Assembly (NCBI GenBank): GCA_947475475.1
Contig: CANJOG010000085.1
Location: 1-7,379 of the forward strand
DNA from: Acetobacteraceae bacterium
Lineage (GTDB): Bacteria > Pseudomonadota > Alphaproteobacteria > Acetobacterales > Acetobacteraceae
Length of the DNA stretch: 7,379 nucleotides
Direction of reading: 5' to 3'
A model generated the notes under the pieces. The model made no database searches. It saw only the letters and a program-made list of their open reading frames with translations, and was not told the DNA's origin. Shown here piece after piece: positions 1-5,842 of the stretch. How positions within the stretch are numbered: position 1 is the stretch's first letter; the number at the start of each line of letters is the position of its first letter. The position numbers were made by a program, and so were the translations under genes.

Positions 1-1434
1 ACTGACCTGTCCGCCGCTCTGGGCCGGATCGATCTCGCCGTCTCGCCCGAGGTGATGCAGTCGGACGGCACCACCGCCTCCGCCTCACTGGTCAGCGAAT
101 TGCCCTGCCTGATCATCGAATCCGGCCCCGCCGCCGGCGTGGTCGCCGCCGCCCGCCTCGCCCGCGAACTGGAAGACCGCCAGGTCATCGCCTTCGATAT
201 GGGCGGGACGACCGCCAAGGCCAGCCTGATCGAGGAGTATCGCGCTTCTCTCGCCGAGGAACTGGAGGTCGGCGAGCAATATAATCGCGGCGGCGGGCAT
301 CTGCGCGGCTCAGGCTATACGGTGCGCACGCCCTGCGTCGATCTCACCGAAGTGGGCTCTGGCGGCGGCTCCATCGCCTGGCTCGATGGCGGCGGCGCGC
401 TGCGCGTCGGGCCGGAAAGCACCGGCTCGATGCCCGGCCCGGCCTGCTACGGCAATGGCGGCACCCTGCCGACCGTGACCGATGCGCATGTGGTGTTGGG
501 ATACCTCAACCCGGTCGCCATCGCCGGCGGGCGCAAGGCGATCCACAAGGAGGCCGCCGAGCGCGCCATCGCCACCTTGGCCGCGCGGATGCATCTCTCC
601 GTGCAGGACACTGCCTTCGCCATCTACACGGTGGCGACGACGACCATGCGCCGGGCCGTGCGCACGGTCTCGGTCGAGCGCGGACGCGATCCGCGGGATT
701 TCACCCTCTATGCCTTTGGCGGCGGCGGCGGGCTGCATGCGGCGGCGCTGGCGGCCGAGCTGGATATGAAACGCATCGTCGTGCCGATCGCGCCGGGTCT
801 GTTCAGCAGTCTCGGTCTGCTGCTTTCCGATGTCGCGGTCACCCGCCTCTCTGCCCGGCGCACCCTGCTGGATGCCGGTAGTGTCGCGGCGCTGGATGAG
901 GAGGTGGACCGGCTGGCCGCCGATGCCGGGGCGGAACTCTCCCGCCATCATGGCGGCGAGGAGATCAACACCGAGGCGACGGCGTCCGTGCGCTATATCG
1001 GCCAGTCCTCCAGCCTGACCATCCGGCTGCGCGAGGATGGCGCCACCAGCACCGATCCCGAGGCGTTGGCTCAGCGTTTCCATGCCGAGCATCGCCGCGT
1101 CTTCGGCCAGGCGGCCGAGGGCGAACCAGTGGAACTCGTGGCCCTGCGCGTGCGCGCTTTGCATCACGCGCCAGAGACACGCTTTGCCGATCTGGCGACG
1201 CATTACATCGACCGTTCGGCGCTACGCCCGATCGAGAGCTACGAGAAGCGGCCCATGTATTTCGGGCCGGAGCGCGGCCTGCACGACGCCCCGGTGCTGC
1301 CGCGCGCGGCATTGTCCGGCGTGACGCTCGCCGGGCCGCTGGTGGTCGAGGAGGCGGATTCCACCATCGTCGTGCCGCCCGGTTTCAGCGCGACGTTGCA
1401 TCCGAGCGGCGCCGTCGTTCTGGACGTGTTGTAA
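1..1434 (+). CDS. hyuA: HyuA-type hydantoinase/oxoprolinase subunit, 5'-truncated by the window edge
   Basis: This is the C-terminal part (477 residues) of an N-methylhydantoinase A/5-oxoprolinase family protein. The family normally runs near 680-700 residues, so about 200 N-terminal residues lie outside. The frame is open from base 1, and the ATG at 52 is an internal Met in the family's 'MQSDGG'-like segment. Visible family motifs are SGPAAG (nt 121-138), the actin-fold phosphate loop FDMGGTTAK (about nt 193-219), VGSGGGSIAW (about nt 352-381), PGPACYG (about nt 433-453) and VSVERGRDPRDF (about nt 670-705). The usual FGGAGPLHA is FGGGGGLHA here. Family members form ATP-dependent complexes with HyuB and open cyclic amides such as hydantoins or 5-oxoproline, or act as related carboxylases. 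The substrate cannot be read from the sequence. No hyuB follows, so a partner must lie upstream or elsewhere. A strong hairpin directly after the stop suggests this is the last gene of its transcript. Confidence 0.9.
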   Translation, partial: TDLSAALGRIDLAVSPEVMQSDGTTASASLVSELPCLIIESGPAAGVVAAARLARELEDRQVIAFDMGGTTAKASLIEEYRASLAEELEVGEQYNRGGGHLRGSGYTVRTPCVDLTEVGSGGGSIAWLDGGGALRVGPESTGSMPGPACYGNGGTLPTVTDAHVVLGYLNPVAIAGGRKAIHKEAAERAIATLAARMHLSVQDTAFAIYTVATTTMRRAVRTVSVERGRDPRDFTLYAFGGGGGLHAAALAAELDMKRIVVPIAPGLFSSLGLLLSDVAVTRLSARRTLLDAGSVAALDEEVDRLAADAGAELSRHHGGEEINTEATASVRYIGQSSSLTIRLREDGATSTDPEALAQRFHAEHRRVFGQAAEGEPVELVALRVRALHHAPETRFADLATHYIDRSALRPIESYEKRPMYFGPERGLHDAPVLPRAALSGVTLAGPLVVEEADSTIVVPPGFSATLHPSGAVVLDVL

Positions 1435-1436
1435 AT

Positions 1437-1472
1437 CAACAAGCGGCGCGGACAGTTCCGCGCCGCTTGTTG
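1437..1472 (+). terminator. Perfect 16-bp hairpin after hyuA
   Basis: Bases 1437-1452 pair without mismatch with 1457-1472 around a 4-base loop (cagt), starting two bases after the hyuA stop codon. The GC-rich stem and its position make it a probable transcription terminator or 3'-end stabilising structure. There is no T-run directly after it (gcgactgc follows, with a short tttt at about 1486-1489), so it is not a textbook intrinsic terminator. Confidence 0.7.
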
Positions 1473-1574
1473 CGACTGCACATAATTTTGCGCTGATTGC
1501 AAAGTTTTGTTGTCATCACCACGAAATTCCAGGTGTTGACCATTGTGCGGCGCACCGTTAGGCACCCCGCCTCA

Positions 1575-1615
1575 CCAGAGCCTGATGAGTTCAGGTTAAA
1601 CTCATCAGGCTCTGG
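1575..1615. repeat. Perfect 17-bp inverted repeat between hyuA and panD
   Basis: Bases 1575-1591 are the exact reverse complement of 1599-1615 with a 7-base loop (caggtta). The core half is AGCCTGATGAGTT. It lies 103 bases after the first hairpin and about 80 bases before the panD start. No T-run follows. It could be a REP-like dispersed palindrome, a transcript-stabilising hairpin or part of a panD leader; the sequence alone does not decide. The rest of the 1435-1696 spacer shows no gene and no convincing promoter. A TTGACC at 1536-1541 has only a poor -10 partner. Confidence 0.65.
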
Positions 1616-1684
1616 CTCTTGTCTGTTGAGCGGACGATTCAGACCTCCGGTGAGTCCACCTTTGGTCATCGTGCGCACATATCC

Positions 1685-1691
1685 GGGGTGG
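1685..1691 (+). promoter_or_regulatory. Probable ribosome binding site of panD
   Basis: GGGGTGG lies 5 bases before the GTG at 1697. It supports that GTG as the panD start, which gives an N-terminus (MKQFVAAKLHG) aligned with known PanD proteins. A GTG at 1688 overlaps this site and would add three residues. The longer frame from a TTG at 1619 would add 26 residues foreign to the family. Confidence 0.5.
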
Positions 1692-1696
1692 ACATC

Positions 1697-2122
1697 GTGA
1701 AACAATTCGTCGCCGCCAAATTGCACGGCATCCGCGTCACCGGCGCGGACCTCAATTATCATGGCTCCATCACGCTGGACCCGGATCATTGCGACGCGGC
1801 GGGCATCTATCCGCTCGAATTCGTCGATATCTGGAACAAAAATTCCGGCGCCCGCATCTCCACTTATGTCATCCACGGCGAACGCGGCTCGCGCTGCTGC
1901 ATCCTCAATGGCGCGGCGGCCCGCACCTGCCAGGTCGGCGACGAGGTGATCATCTGCTCCTCCACCTATGCGGCGGCCGAGGATGTCACGGCGCTGCGGC
2001 CTATCGTGCTGACCTTCCATCCCGATAACAGCGTCGCCGACCGTATTGTCTATGAGACCACCCGCACTGGCGGGCGGCTGGATTTCGCCATCCGCCATCT
2101 TGCTGAGGAAACAGACGCATGA
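1697..2122 (+). CDS. panD: Aspartate 1-decarboxylase (pyruvoyl proenzyme)
   Basis: PanD decarboxylates L-aspartate to beta-alanine in the cytoplasm, supplying one half of pantothenate. The 141-residue product contains the self-cleavage site in YHGSITLD: cleavage between Gly23 and Ser24 would turn Ser24 into the pyruvoyl cofactor. Residues matching the E. coli active site (Lys9, Arg54, Thr57, Tyr58) are all present one position earlier: Lys8, Arg53, Thr56 and Tyr57. DIWN, STYVI, ERGSR and NGAAA are also conserved. The protein is about 15 residues longer than E. coli PanD (126) because of a polar C-terminal tail after the conserved barrel. The GTG start is chosen from family alignment and the GGGGTGG before it. 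Its stop overlaps the panC start (ATGA), so the genes are probably translationally coupled. No PanZ-type maturation factor is in view. Confidence 0.95.
   Translation: MKQFVAAKLHGIRVTGADLNYHGSITLDPDHCDAAGIYPLEFVDIWNKNSGARISTYVIHGERGSRCCILNGAAARTCQVGDEVIICSSTYAAAEDVTALRPIVLTFHPDNSVADRIVYETTRTGGRLDFAIRHLAEETDA
2105..2110 (+). promoter_or_regulatory. Ribosome binding site of panC, inside the panD end
   Basis: GAGGAA lies 8 bases before the panC ATG at 2119, within the last codons of panD. It fits independent or coupled initiation at the ATGA overlap. Confidence 0.6.
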
Positions 2123-2979
2123 GCACTCCGATTGTCCGCAGCGTCGCGGAACTGCGCACCCGCGTTGCCGCCTGGCACAAAGCTGGCGAGCGTGTCGGGC
2201 TTATCCCGACCATGGGGGCGCTGCATGAGGGCCATCAGGAACTGATCCGCGCCGCCGGCCGCGCCTGTGCGCGCAAGGTGGTGACGATTTTCGTCAATCC
2301 GCGGCAATTCGGCCCGAATGAGGATTTCGCCCGCTATCCACGCCAGGAAGAGGCGGACCAGATCCGCGCCCACGATGCCGGGGCGGACCTGATCTTCGCG
2401 CCGACCGTGGGCGAGATGTATCCGGATGGCTACGCCACCTCGATCAGCGTCTCCGGCGTCAGTGACGGGCTATGCGGCGCGCACCGGCCCGGCCATTTCG
2501 ACGGGGTGGCCACCGTTGTCGCCAAGCTGCTGATCCAGGCCGGCGCCGATGAGGCGTTTTTCGGCGAGAAGGATTACCAGCAATTGCAGGTGGTCCGCCG
2601 CCTGGTGCGCGACCTGGACATCCCCGTCCGCATCACCGGCGTGCCGACTGTGCGCGAGGCGGACGGCCTCGCCCTGTCGTCCCGCAATGTCTATCTCAGC
2701 GCCGGGCAGCGCGCGCTGGCGCCGCTGCTGGCCCGCACGCTGAATGAGATGGCCAGCCGGATCGCCGGCGGCGCGCCGATTGCCGCCACGCTGGCCGACG
2801 GTCTGGCGGGGCTGCGCGGCGCCGGGTTCGACGAGGTGGAGTATCTCGAAGCCCGCGATGTGGTGAGCCTGGTGCCGATCGAGACGCTCTCCGCCCCTGG
2901 CCGCCTGTTGGTCGCCGCCAAGCTGGGCAAGACGCGGCTGATCGACAACGTGCCGGTGCTGCCGAAAGCCGCGCCATGA
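2119..2979 (+). CDS. panC: Pantothenate synthetase (pantoate-beta-alanine ligase)
   Basis: PanC condenses D-pantoate with beta-alanine using ATP, through a pantoyl-adenylate intermediate, as the last step of pantothenate synthesis. The 286-residue length matches the family (E. coli 283). Nucleotidyl-transferase fold motifs are clear: IPTMGALHEGH at residues 29-39 containing the HIGH-like HEGH, FVNPRQFGPNEDFARYPR from residue 58, FFGEKDYQQL at about 147-156, and the KMSKS-equivalent LSSRN at about 186-190. The FVNPxQF position is Arg here, where E. coli has Met. The ATG at 2119 overlaps the panD stop by four bases, and the panC stop overlaps the panB start the same way. Its immediate substrate supplier PanD is encoded just upstream. 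Confidence 0.97.
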   Translation: MSTPIVRSVAELRTRVAAWHKAGERVGLIPTMGALHEGHQELIRAAGRACARKVVTIFVNPRQFGPNEDFARYPRQEEADQIRAHDAGADLIFAPTVGEMYPDGYATSISVSGVSDGLCGAHRPGHFDGVATVVAKLLIQAGADEAFFGEKDYQQLQVVRRLVRDLDIPVRITGVPTVREADGLALSSRNVYLSAGQRALAPLLARTLNEMASRIAGGAPIAATLADGLAGLRGAGFDEVEYLEARDVVSLVPIETLSAPGRLLVAAKLGKTRLIDNVPVLPKAAP

Positions 2980-3791
2980 GCGTCCAGACGAAGCTGACCC
3001 GCCGCTCGGTGCGGGATTTCCGCAAGGGTGGCGATCCGATTGTCTGCCTGACCGCCTATACCGCGCCGATCGCCAAATTGCTGGACCCGCATGCCGATAT
3101 CCTGCTGGTCGGCGATTCGCTCGGCATGGTGCTGTACGGCCTGCCGAGCACGCTGGCTGTCAGCCTGGACATGATGATCGCCCATGGCGCCGCCGTGATG
3201 CGCGGCAGTGAACGGGCCTGCGTGATGGTCGATATGCCCTTCGGCAGTTATCAGGAGAGCCCGGCCCAGGCCTTCCGCAACGCCGCACGCATCCTGGCCG
3301 AGACCGGGGCTGCCGCGGTGAAGCTCGAAGGCGGGGTGGAGATGGCGGAGACGATCCGCTTCCTGGTCAGCCGGGGCATTCCGGTCTGCGGCCATATCGG
3401 GCTGATGCCGCAATCGGTGAATGCCAGCGGCTTCCGCGCCCAGGGCCGTGATGAGGCCGAACTCGCCGGCCTGCGCGACGATGCGCGCGCCGTCGCCGCA
3501 ACCGGGGCCTTCGCCATGGTCATCGAGGGCACGTACGAGGCCGCCGCGCGCGAATTGACCGGGTTGGTCGATATCCCAACCATCGGCATCGGCGCCTCGC
3601 CCGCCTGCGACGGACAGGTGCTGGTCAGCGACGACATGCTGGGCCTGTTCACCGATTTCACCCCGCGCTTCGTGAAGCGTTATGCAAATCTGGCGGAGGA
3701 TATCGGCCGCGCGGCGGAGAGCTACGCCGCCGACGTGCGGGCGCGGCGCTTTCCGGGGCCGGAGCATTGTTTTGGTGTGAAGAAGGGCTGA
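2976..3791 (+). CDS. panB: 3-methyl-2-oxobutanoate hydroxymethyltransferase
   Basis: PanB (ketopantoate hydroxymethyltransferase) transfers a hydroxymethyl group from 5,10-methylene-tetrahydrofolate to alpha-ketoisovalerate to give ketopantoate. The 271-residue TIM-barrel protein has the metal and substrate motifs VGDSLGM (Asp47), VDMPFGSY (Asp86), VKLEGG (Lys116, Glu118), HIGLMPQ (His140) and the IEG catalytic-base region (Glu184), followed by GIGASPACDGQVLV. The C-terminal FPGPEHCF ending is also family-typical. The start overlaps the panC stop (ATGA) and has no strong Shine-Dalgarno of its own, so coupling to panC is likely. The PanE or IlvC step between PanB and PanC is not encoded here. 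Only 22 bases separate its stop from the stop of the convergent fzlA-like gene. Confidence 0.97.
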   Translation: MSVQTKLTRRSVRDFRKGGDPIVCLTAYTAPIAKLLDPHADILLVGDSLGMVLYGLPSTLAVSLDMMIAHGAAVMRGSERACVMVDMPFGSYQESPAQAFRNAARILAETGAAAVKLEGGVEMAETIRFLVSRGIPVCGHIGLMPQSVNASGFRAQGRDEAELAGLRDDARAVAATGAFAMVIEGTYEAAARELTGLVDIPTIGIGASPACDGQVLVSDDMLGLFTDFTPRFVKRYANLAEDIGRAAESYAADVRARRFPGPEHCFGVKKG

Positions 3792-3813
3792 TTCTTCAGA
3801 GAAGACGCCCCGC

Positions 3814-4482
3814 TCAGAAATCCAGGTCGGGGTAATGCGCCGGCGGGGTGAAGCCGGGGATGCGGTCGTTCAGGATGGCGCGGAAACTCGGGCGGGATTT
3901 CATCCGCGCGTACCAGTCGCGCGTGGCCTGCGCCTTCGACCAGTCGAGATCGCCGGCATAGTCCAGCGCCGAGAGATGCGCGGCCCCGGCGAAATCGGCG
4001 AGTGAAAGCTGCGTGCCGGCCATCCACTGCCGCGTCTCGCAAATCCAGTCGATATAGGCGAGGTGGTCGCGCAGATTGGCATAGCCCAGCCGCAGCGCCC
4101 CGGCATCGGGATTGGAGCGGCCGGCCAAGCGCTTATAGACCTTCTCGTTGAGCAGCAGGCGCGAGACCTCGGCGGCGAATTTATGGTCGAACCAGGAGGT
4201 CATGCGCCGCACCTCGACGCGTTCGGCCAGCGTACGGCCGAGCAAGGCGGTGTCGGGATAGGCTTCGTCGAGATATTCGCAAATCACGCCGGAATCGGGG
4301 ATGACCAGCCCGTTCTCCTCGATCAGCGTCGGCACACTGCCGGCCGGATTGAGCTGGAGATATTCCTCGCGCCGCTCCCACGGCTTTTCGTTCCGCATCT
4401 CGAAGGGCAGACGCTTTTCCGCGAGCACCAGGCGGACCTTGCGCGAGAAGGGCGAGAGCGGGAATTGATAGAGCTGGCGCAT
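3814..4482 (-). CDS. fzlA: FzlA-like GST-fold protein (FtsZ-binding division regulator)
   Basis: The 222-residue product has a glutathione S-transferase fold. The thioredoxin-like N-terminal half shows LSPFSRKVRL (residues 9-18), WERREEYLQLNPAGSVPTL (35-53) with the cis-Pro51, and PDSGVICEYL (62-71). A helical C-terminal half follows with LSLADFAGAAHLSALDY. WERREEYL, SWFDHKF and the ending PGFTPPAHYPDLDF (209-222) resemble what I recall of alphaproteobacterial FzlA. In Caulobacter that protein binds FtsZ filaments, links them to septal wall synthesis and is reported not to act as a glutathione enzyme. The FzlA role here is inferred from family resemblance; a plain GST is the alternative. I chose the ATG at 4480-4482 (MRQLYQFPLS) over an in-frame TTG two codons upstream. 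No Shine-Dalgarno is visible for either. The start codon sits inside a dyad repeat described separately. Confidence 0.82.
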   Translation of the reverse strand: MRQLYQFPLSPFSRKVRLVLAEKRLPFEMRNEKPWERREEYLQLNPAGSVPTLIEENGLVIPDSGVICEYLDEAYPDTALLGRTLAERVEVRRMTSWFDHKFAAEVSRLLLNEKVYKRLAGRSNPDAGALRLGYANLRDHLAYIDWICETRQWMAGTQLSLADFAGAAHLSALDYAGDLDWSKAQATRDWYARMKSRPSFRAILNDRIPGFTPPAHYPDLDF

Positions 4483-4519
4483 CGCCAAGACTTATCGCAC
4501 CAAGCTGGCGATGCGCCAA
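4472..4519 (-). repeat. Twin dyad repeats at the fzlA start, candidate operator pair
   Basis: Bases 4472-4488 and 4503-4519 are two copies of AGCTGGCG-N3-CGCCAA, identical except for the central triplet, which is CAT in one and ATG in the other. Each copy contains a symmetric TGGCG-N3-CGCCA dyad. Because the centres are reverse complements, the copies at 4475-4487 and 4506-4518 also form a perfect 13-bp inverted repeat with an 18-base loop. The centres are 31 bp apart, about three helical turns. One copy holds the fzlA ATG in its centre; the other overlaps a candidate -35 box. This fits binding of a dimeric regulator or an RNA hairpin over the start codon. Both roles are inference. Confidence 0.6.
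4491..4519 (-). promoter_or_regulatory. Candidate promoter of fzlA
   Basis: Reading the minus strand, TTGGCG (4519-4514) and GATAAG (4496-4491) are separated by exactly 17 bases. Each matches the sigma-70 consensus at 4 of 6 positions. Transcription would begin at about 4483-4485, essentially at the ATG, implying a nearly leaderless transcript. That agrees with the lack of a Shine-Dalgarno. The match is modest, so the gene could instead be read from the upstream SDR gene. Confidence 0.35.
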
Positions 4520-4576
4520 ATCGCCTGTTCCTGCCTCGGCTTTTTGACGGCGCGCCGGTCGTCTCTGCGCGGACTC

Positions 4577-5503
4577 TCAGGGAGTGGGCCGGAACCGCGC
4601 CAGGATGGCAGGCGCGATCTGCTCAAGGCTTGCGGGCACAATTCCAAGTTCGGCAAGACCCGGCATCCCAGGCTGGACGACATTGTCGCGCCCCAGCATG
4701 GCCAACTGGTCGCGGGTGAGCAGCTTGCCGGGCAGGCGTTCCAGGATGGTGGCCTGGAGGCGCGCAATCGACGGGGGCACGGCGAGCAGACAGCGCTTCC
4801 GGCGAGTCTCGTGCAGGATATAGGCGAGCAGCTCGCGGAAACTGTAGCTGGACGGCCCGCCCAGCTCGTAGGTCGCACCCGCCGCATCCGGGCGGCTTGC
4901 GGCGCGGATCACCGCCGTAGCCACGTCGCCCACATAGACCGGCTGGAAGCGCGTGGCGCCGGCCAGGACGGGCATGATGGGTGAGATTGCCGCCATGGCG
5001 CCGAAGCGGTTGAGAAACCCGTCCTCCGCGCCGATCACGATCGACGGGCGCAGGATGGTCGCCCTCGGAAATGCGGCCAGCACCGCCGCCTCGCCCGCCG
5101 CCTTGGAGCGGCCATAGGCAGACGGGCTGGCGGCATCGGCGCCGATAGCCGAGACATGCACCAAAGCGCGCACATCGGCGGCCGTCGCGGCTTCGGCAAT
5201 GAGGCGCGGGCCGTCGCCCTGGATGCGCTGGAAATCCCCTGCCCGCCCCTCTGCCAAGATACCGACCAGATTGACCACCAGATCGGCACCGGCGACGGCG
5301 TGCGCGATGCTGGCCGGATTGGTGATATTGGCGGCGAGCGGCACGATCTGCGCAACATGACCGGCGGTCAGCAGAAAGCGCGCGGCCTCGGGATCGCGCA
5401 CGGCGACGCGCACCATGTAGCCGGCATCGGCCAGGCGGCGCACGACGTAGCGGCCGATAAAGCCCGAGCCGCCAAACACCGTGGCAATCGATCGATCCTG
5501 CAT
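4577..5503 (-). CDS. Complex I NDUFA9 subunit family protein (atypical SDR)
   Basis: This 308-residue protein is an NAD(P)-binding Rossmann protein of the atypical short-chain dehydrogenase type. The nucleotide loop GGSGFIGR is at residues 11-18, VRVAVRDP (31-38) has an Arg after strand 2 that would suit NADP(H), and VVNLVGILAEG is at 76-86. The YGRSK motif (Tyr130, Lys134) follows VHVSAIGAD (115-123). LRPSIVIGAEDGFLNRF and the QPVYVGDVATAV segment are typical of the bacterial NDUFA9-like group. Mitochondrial NDUFA9 is an accessory complex I subunit, and bacterial relatives are often proposed to act near complex I or in quinone metabolism. No complex I gene is in this window, so the exact role is unknown. 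The ATG is preceded by a perfect AGGAGG nine bases away. fzlA follows on the same strand after 94 bases. Confidence 0.88.
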   Translation of the reverse strand: MQDRSIATVFGGSGFIGRYVVRRLADAGYMVRVAVRDPEAARFLLTAGHVAQIVPLAANITNPASIAHAVAGADLVVNLVGILAEGRAGDFQRIQGDGPRLIAEAATAADVRALVHVSAIGADAASPSAYGRSKAAGEAAVLAAFPRATILRPSIVIGAEDGFLNRFGAMAAISPIMPVLAGATRFQPVYVGDVATAVIRAASRPDAAGATYELGGPSSYSFRELLAYILHETRRKRCLLAVPPSIARLQATILERLPGKLLTRDQLAMLGRDNVVQPGMPGLAELGIVPASLEQIAPAILARFRPTP

Positions 5504-5512
5504 GAAATCCGG

Positions 5513-5518
5513 CCTCCT
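5513..5518 (-). promoter_or_regulatory. Strong ribosome binding site of the NDUFA9-like gene
   Basis: A perfect AGGAGG on the minus strand lies 9 bases upstream of the ATG at 5503-5501 and fixes that start. It is by far the strongest Shine-Dalgarno in the window. Confidence 0.8.
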
Positions 5519-5613
5519 GTTGCTGCGGGATCAATCCCTACCCAAAGATGGGGCCGCAATGCTGACCCTCAAGCAGCGGGCATCGTCATTGCTGCAATTC
5601 GACGTGACGGCGG

Positions 5614-5642
5614 TTGACGCAGTGCGGCGGCGAGGTTACATC
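5614..5642 (+). promoter_or_regulatory. Candidate promoter of tRNA-Leu
   Basis: TTGACG at 5614-5619 is a good -35 box. A weak -10 (TACATC at 5637-5642, or TTACAT one base earlier) lies 16-17 bases downstream, about 17 bases before the mature tRNA. The -10 match is poor, and the call rests mainly on the -35 and its position. The rest of 5504-5658 separates the divergent SDR gene from the tRNA and shows no gene. Confidence 0.45.
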
Positions 5643-5658
5643 CCCGGCCCTCCCCCCA

Positions 5659-5745
5659 GCCCTGGTGGCGGAATTGGTAGACGCGCAGGTTTCAGGTACC
5701 TGTGGCCGTAAGGTCGTGGAAGTTCGAGTCTTCTCCAGGGCACCA
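5659..5745 (+). tRNA. tRNA-Leu, anticodon CAG
   Basis: This is a complete class II tRNA of 87 bases including an encoded CCA. The acceptor stem pairs 5659-5665 with 5735-5741, with A5742 as discriminator and CCA at 5743-5745. The D arm is at 5668-5684. The anticodon stem 5686-5690/5698-5702 encloses loop TTCAGGT with CAG at 5693-5695, reading CUG codons. The long variable arm pairs 5704-5707 with 5712-5715 around GTAA. The T arm 5718-5722/5730-5734 carries TTCGAGT. CUG is a favoured leucine codon in the surrounding GC-rich genes, so this is likely a major isoacceptor. Confidence 0.97.
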
Positions 5746-5747
5746 TC

Positions 5748-5770
5748 GGGAACCGGATATCCGGTTACCC
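5748..5770 (+). terminator. Hairpin just after tRNA-Leu
   Basis: Bases 5751-5766 form a perfect 16-bp palindrome (AACCGG-ATAT-CCGGTT). GGG at 5748-5750 can also pair with CCC at 5768-5770 across a single bulged A, giving a 9-bp stem with a 4-base loop. It begins 3 bases after the tRNA CCA end, so it may end transcription or set the 3' trailer for processing. No T-run follows, so termination efficiency is uncertain. Confidence 0.5.
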
Positions 5771-5842
5771 ATCGCGGCGCTGGGTCGCGACATCGTATCG
5801 CGTCATCCAAGCGGGGGCACTCCAGTGGCGGTAACGCAATTC

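Noticed and set aside
310..1203. Long antisense open frame opposite hyuA (297 codons)
   Set aside because: Its composition is that of a shadow frame in GC-rich DNA, no family is recognisable, and it lies opposite a clear HyuA coding frame.
1619..1696. PanD start at the TTG at 1619
   Set aside because: It would add 26 residues with no counterpart in PanD and place the start right behind the 17-bp hairpin. The GTG at 1697 aligns exactly with known N-termini.
2691..3767. Long antisense open frame opposite panC/panB (358 codons)
   Set aside because: It lies across two certain genes, has no recognisable motifs and is rich in His/Gln/Arg, as expected for antisense of GC-rich codons.
3793..3805. 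Small hairpin TCTTC-AGA-GAAGA between convergent panB and fzlA
   Set aside because: A five-pair stem is too weak to call a terminator, although it sits where a bidirectional one would be expected.
4063..4719. Plus-strand open frame across fzlA and the end of the SDR gene
   Set aside because: It is a shadow of two well-supported minus-strand genes, with no domain resemblance.
5702..5842. N-terminal extension of RNase D
   Set aside because: The frame begins inside tRNA-Leu. RNase D homology starts at about 5855, so the true start is 5843 or possibly 5825.
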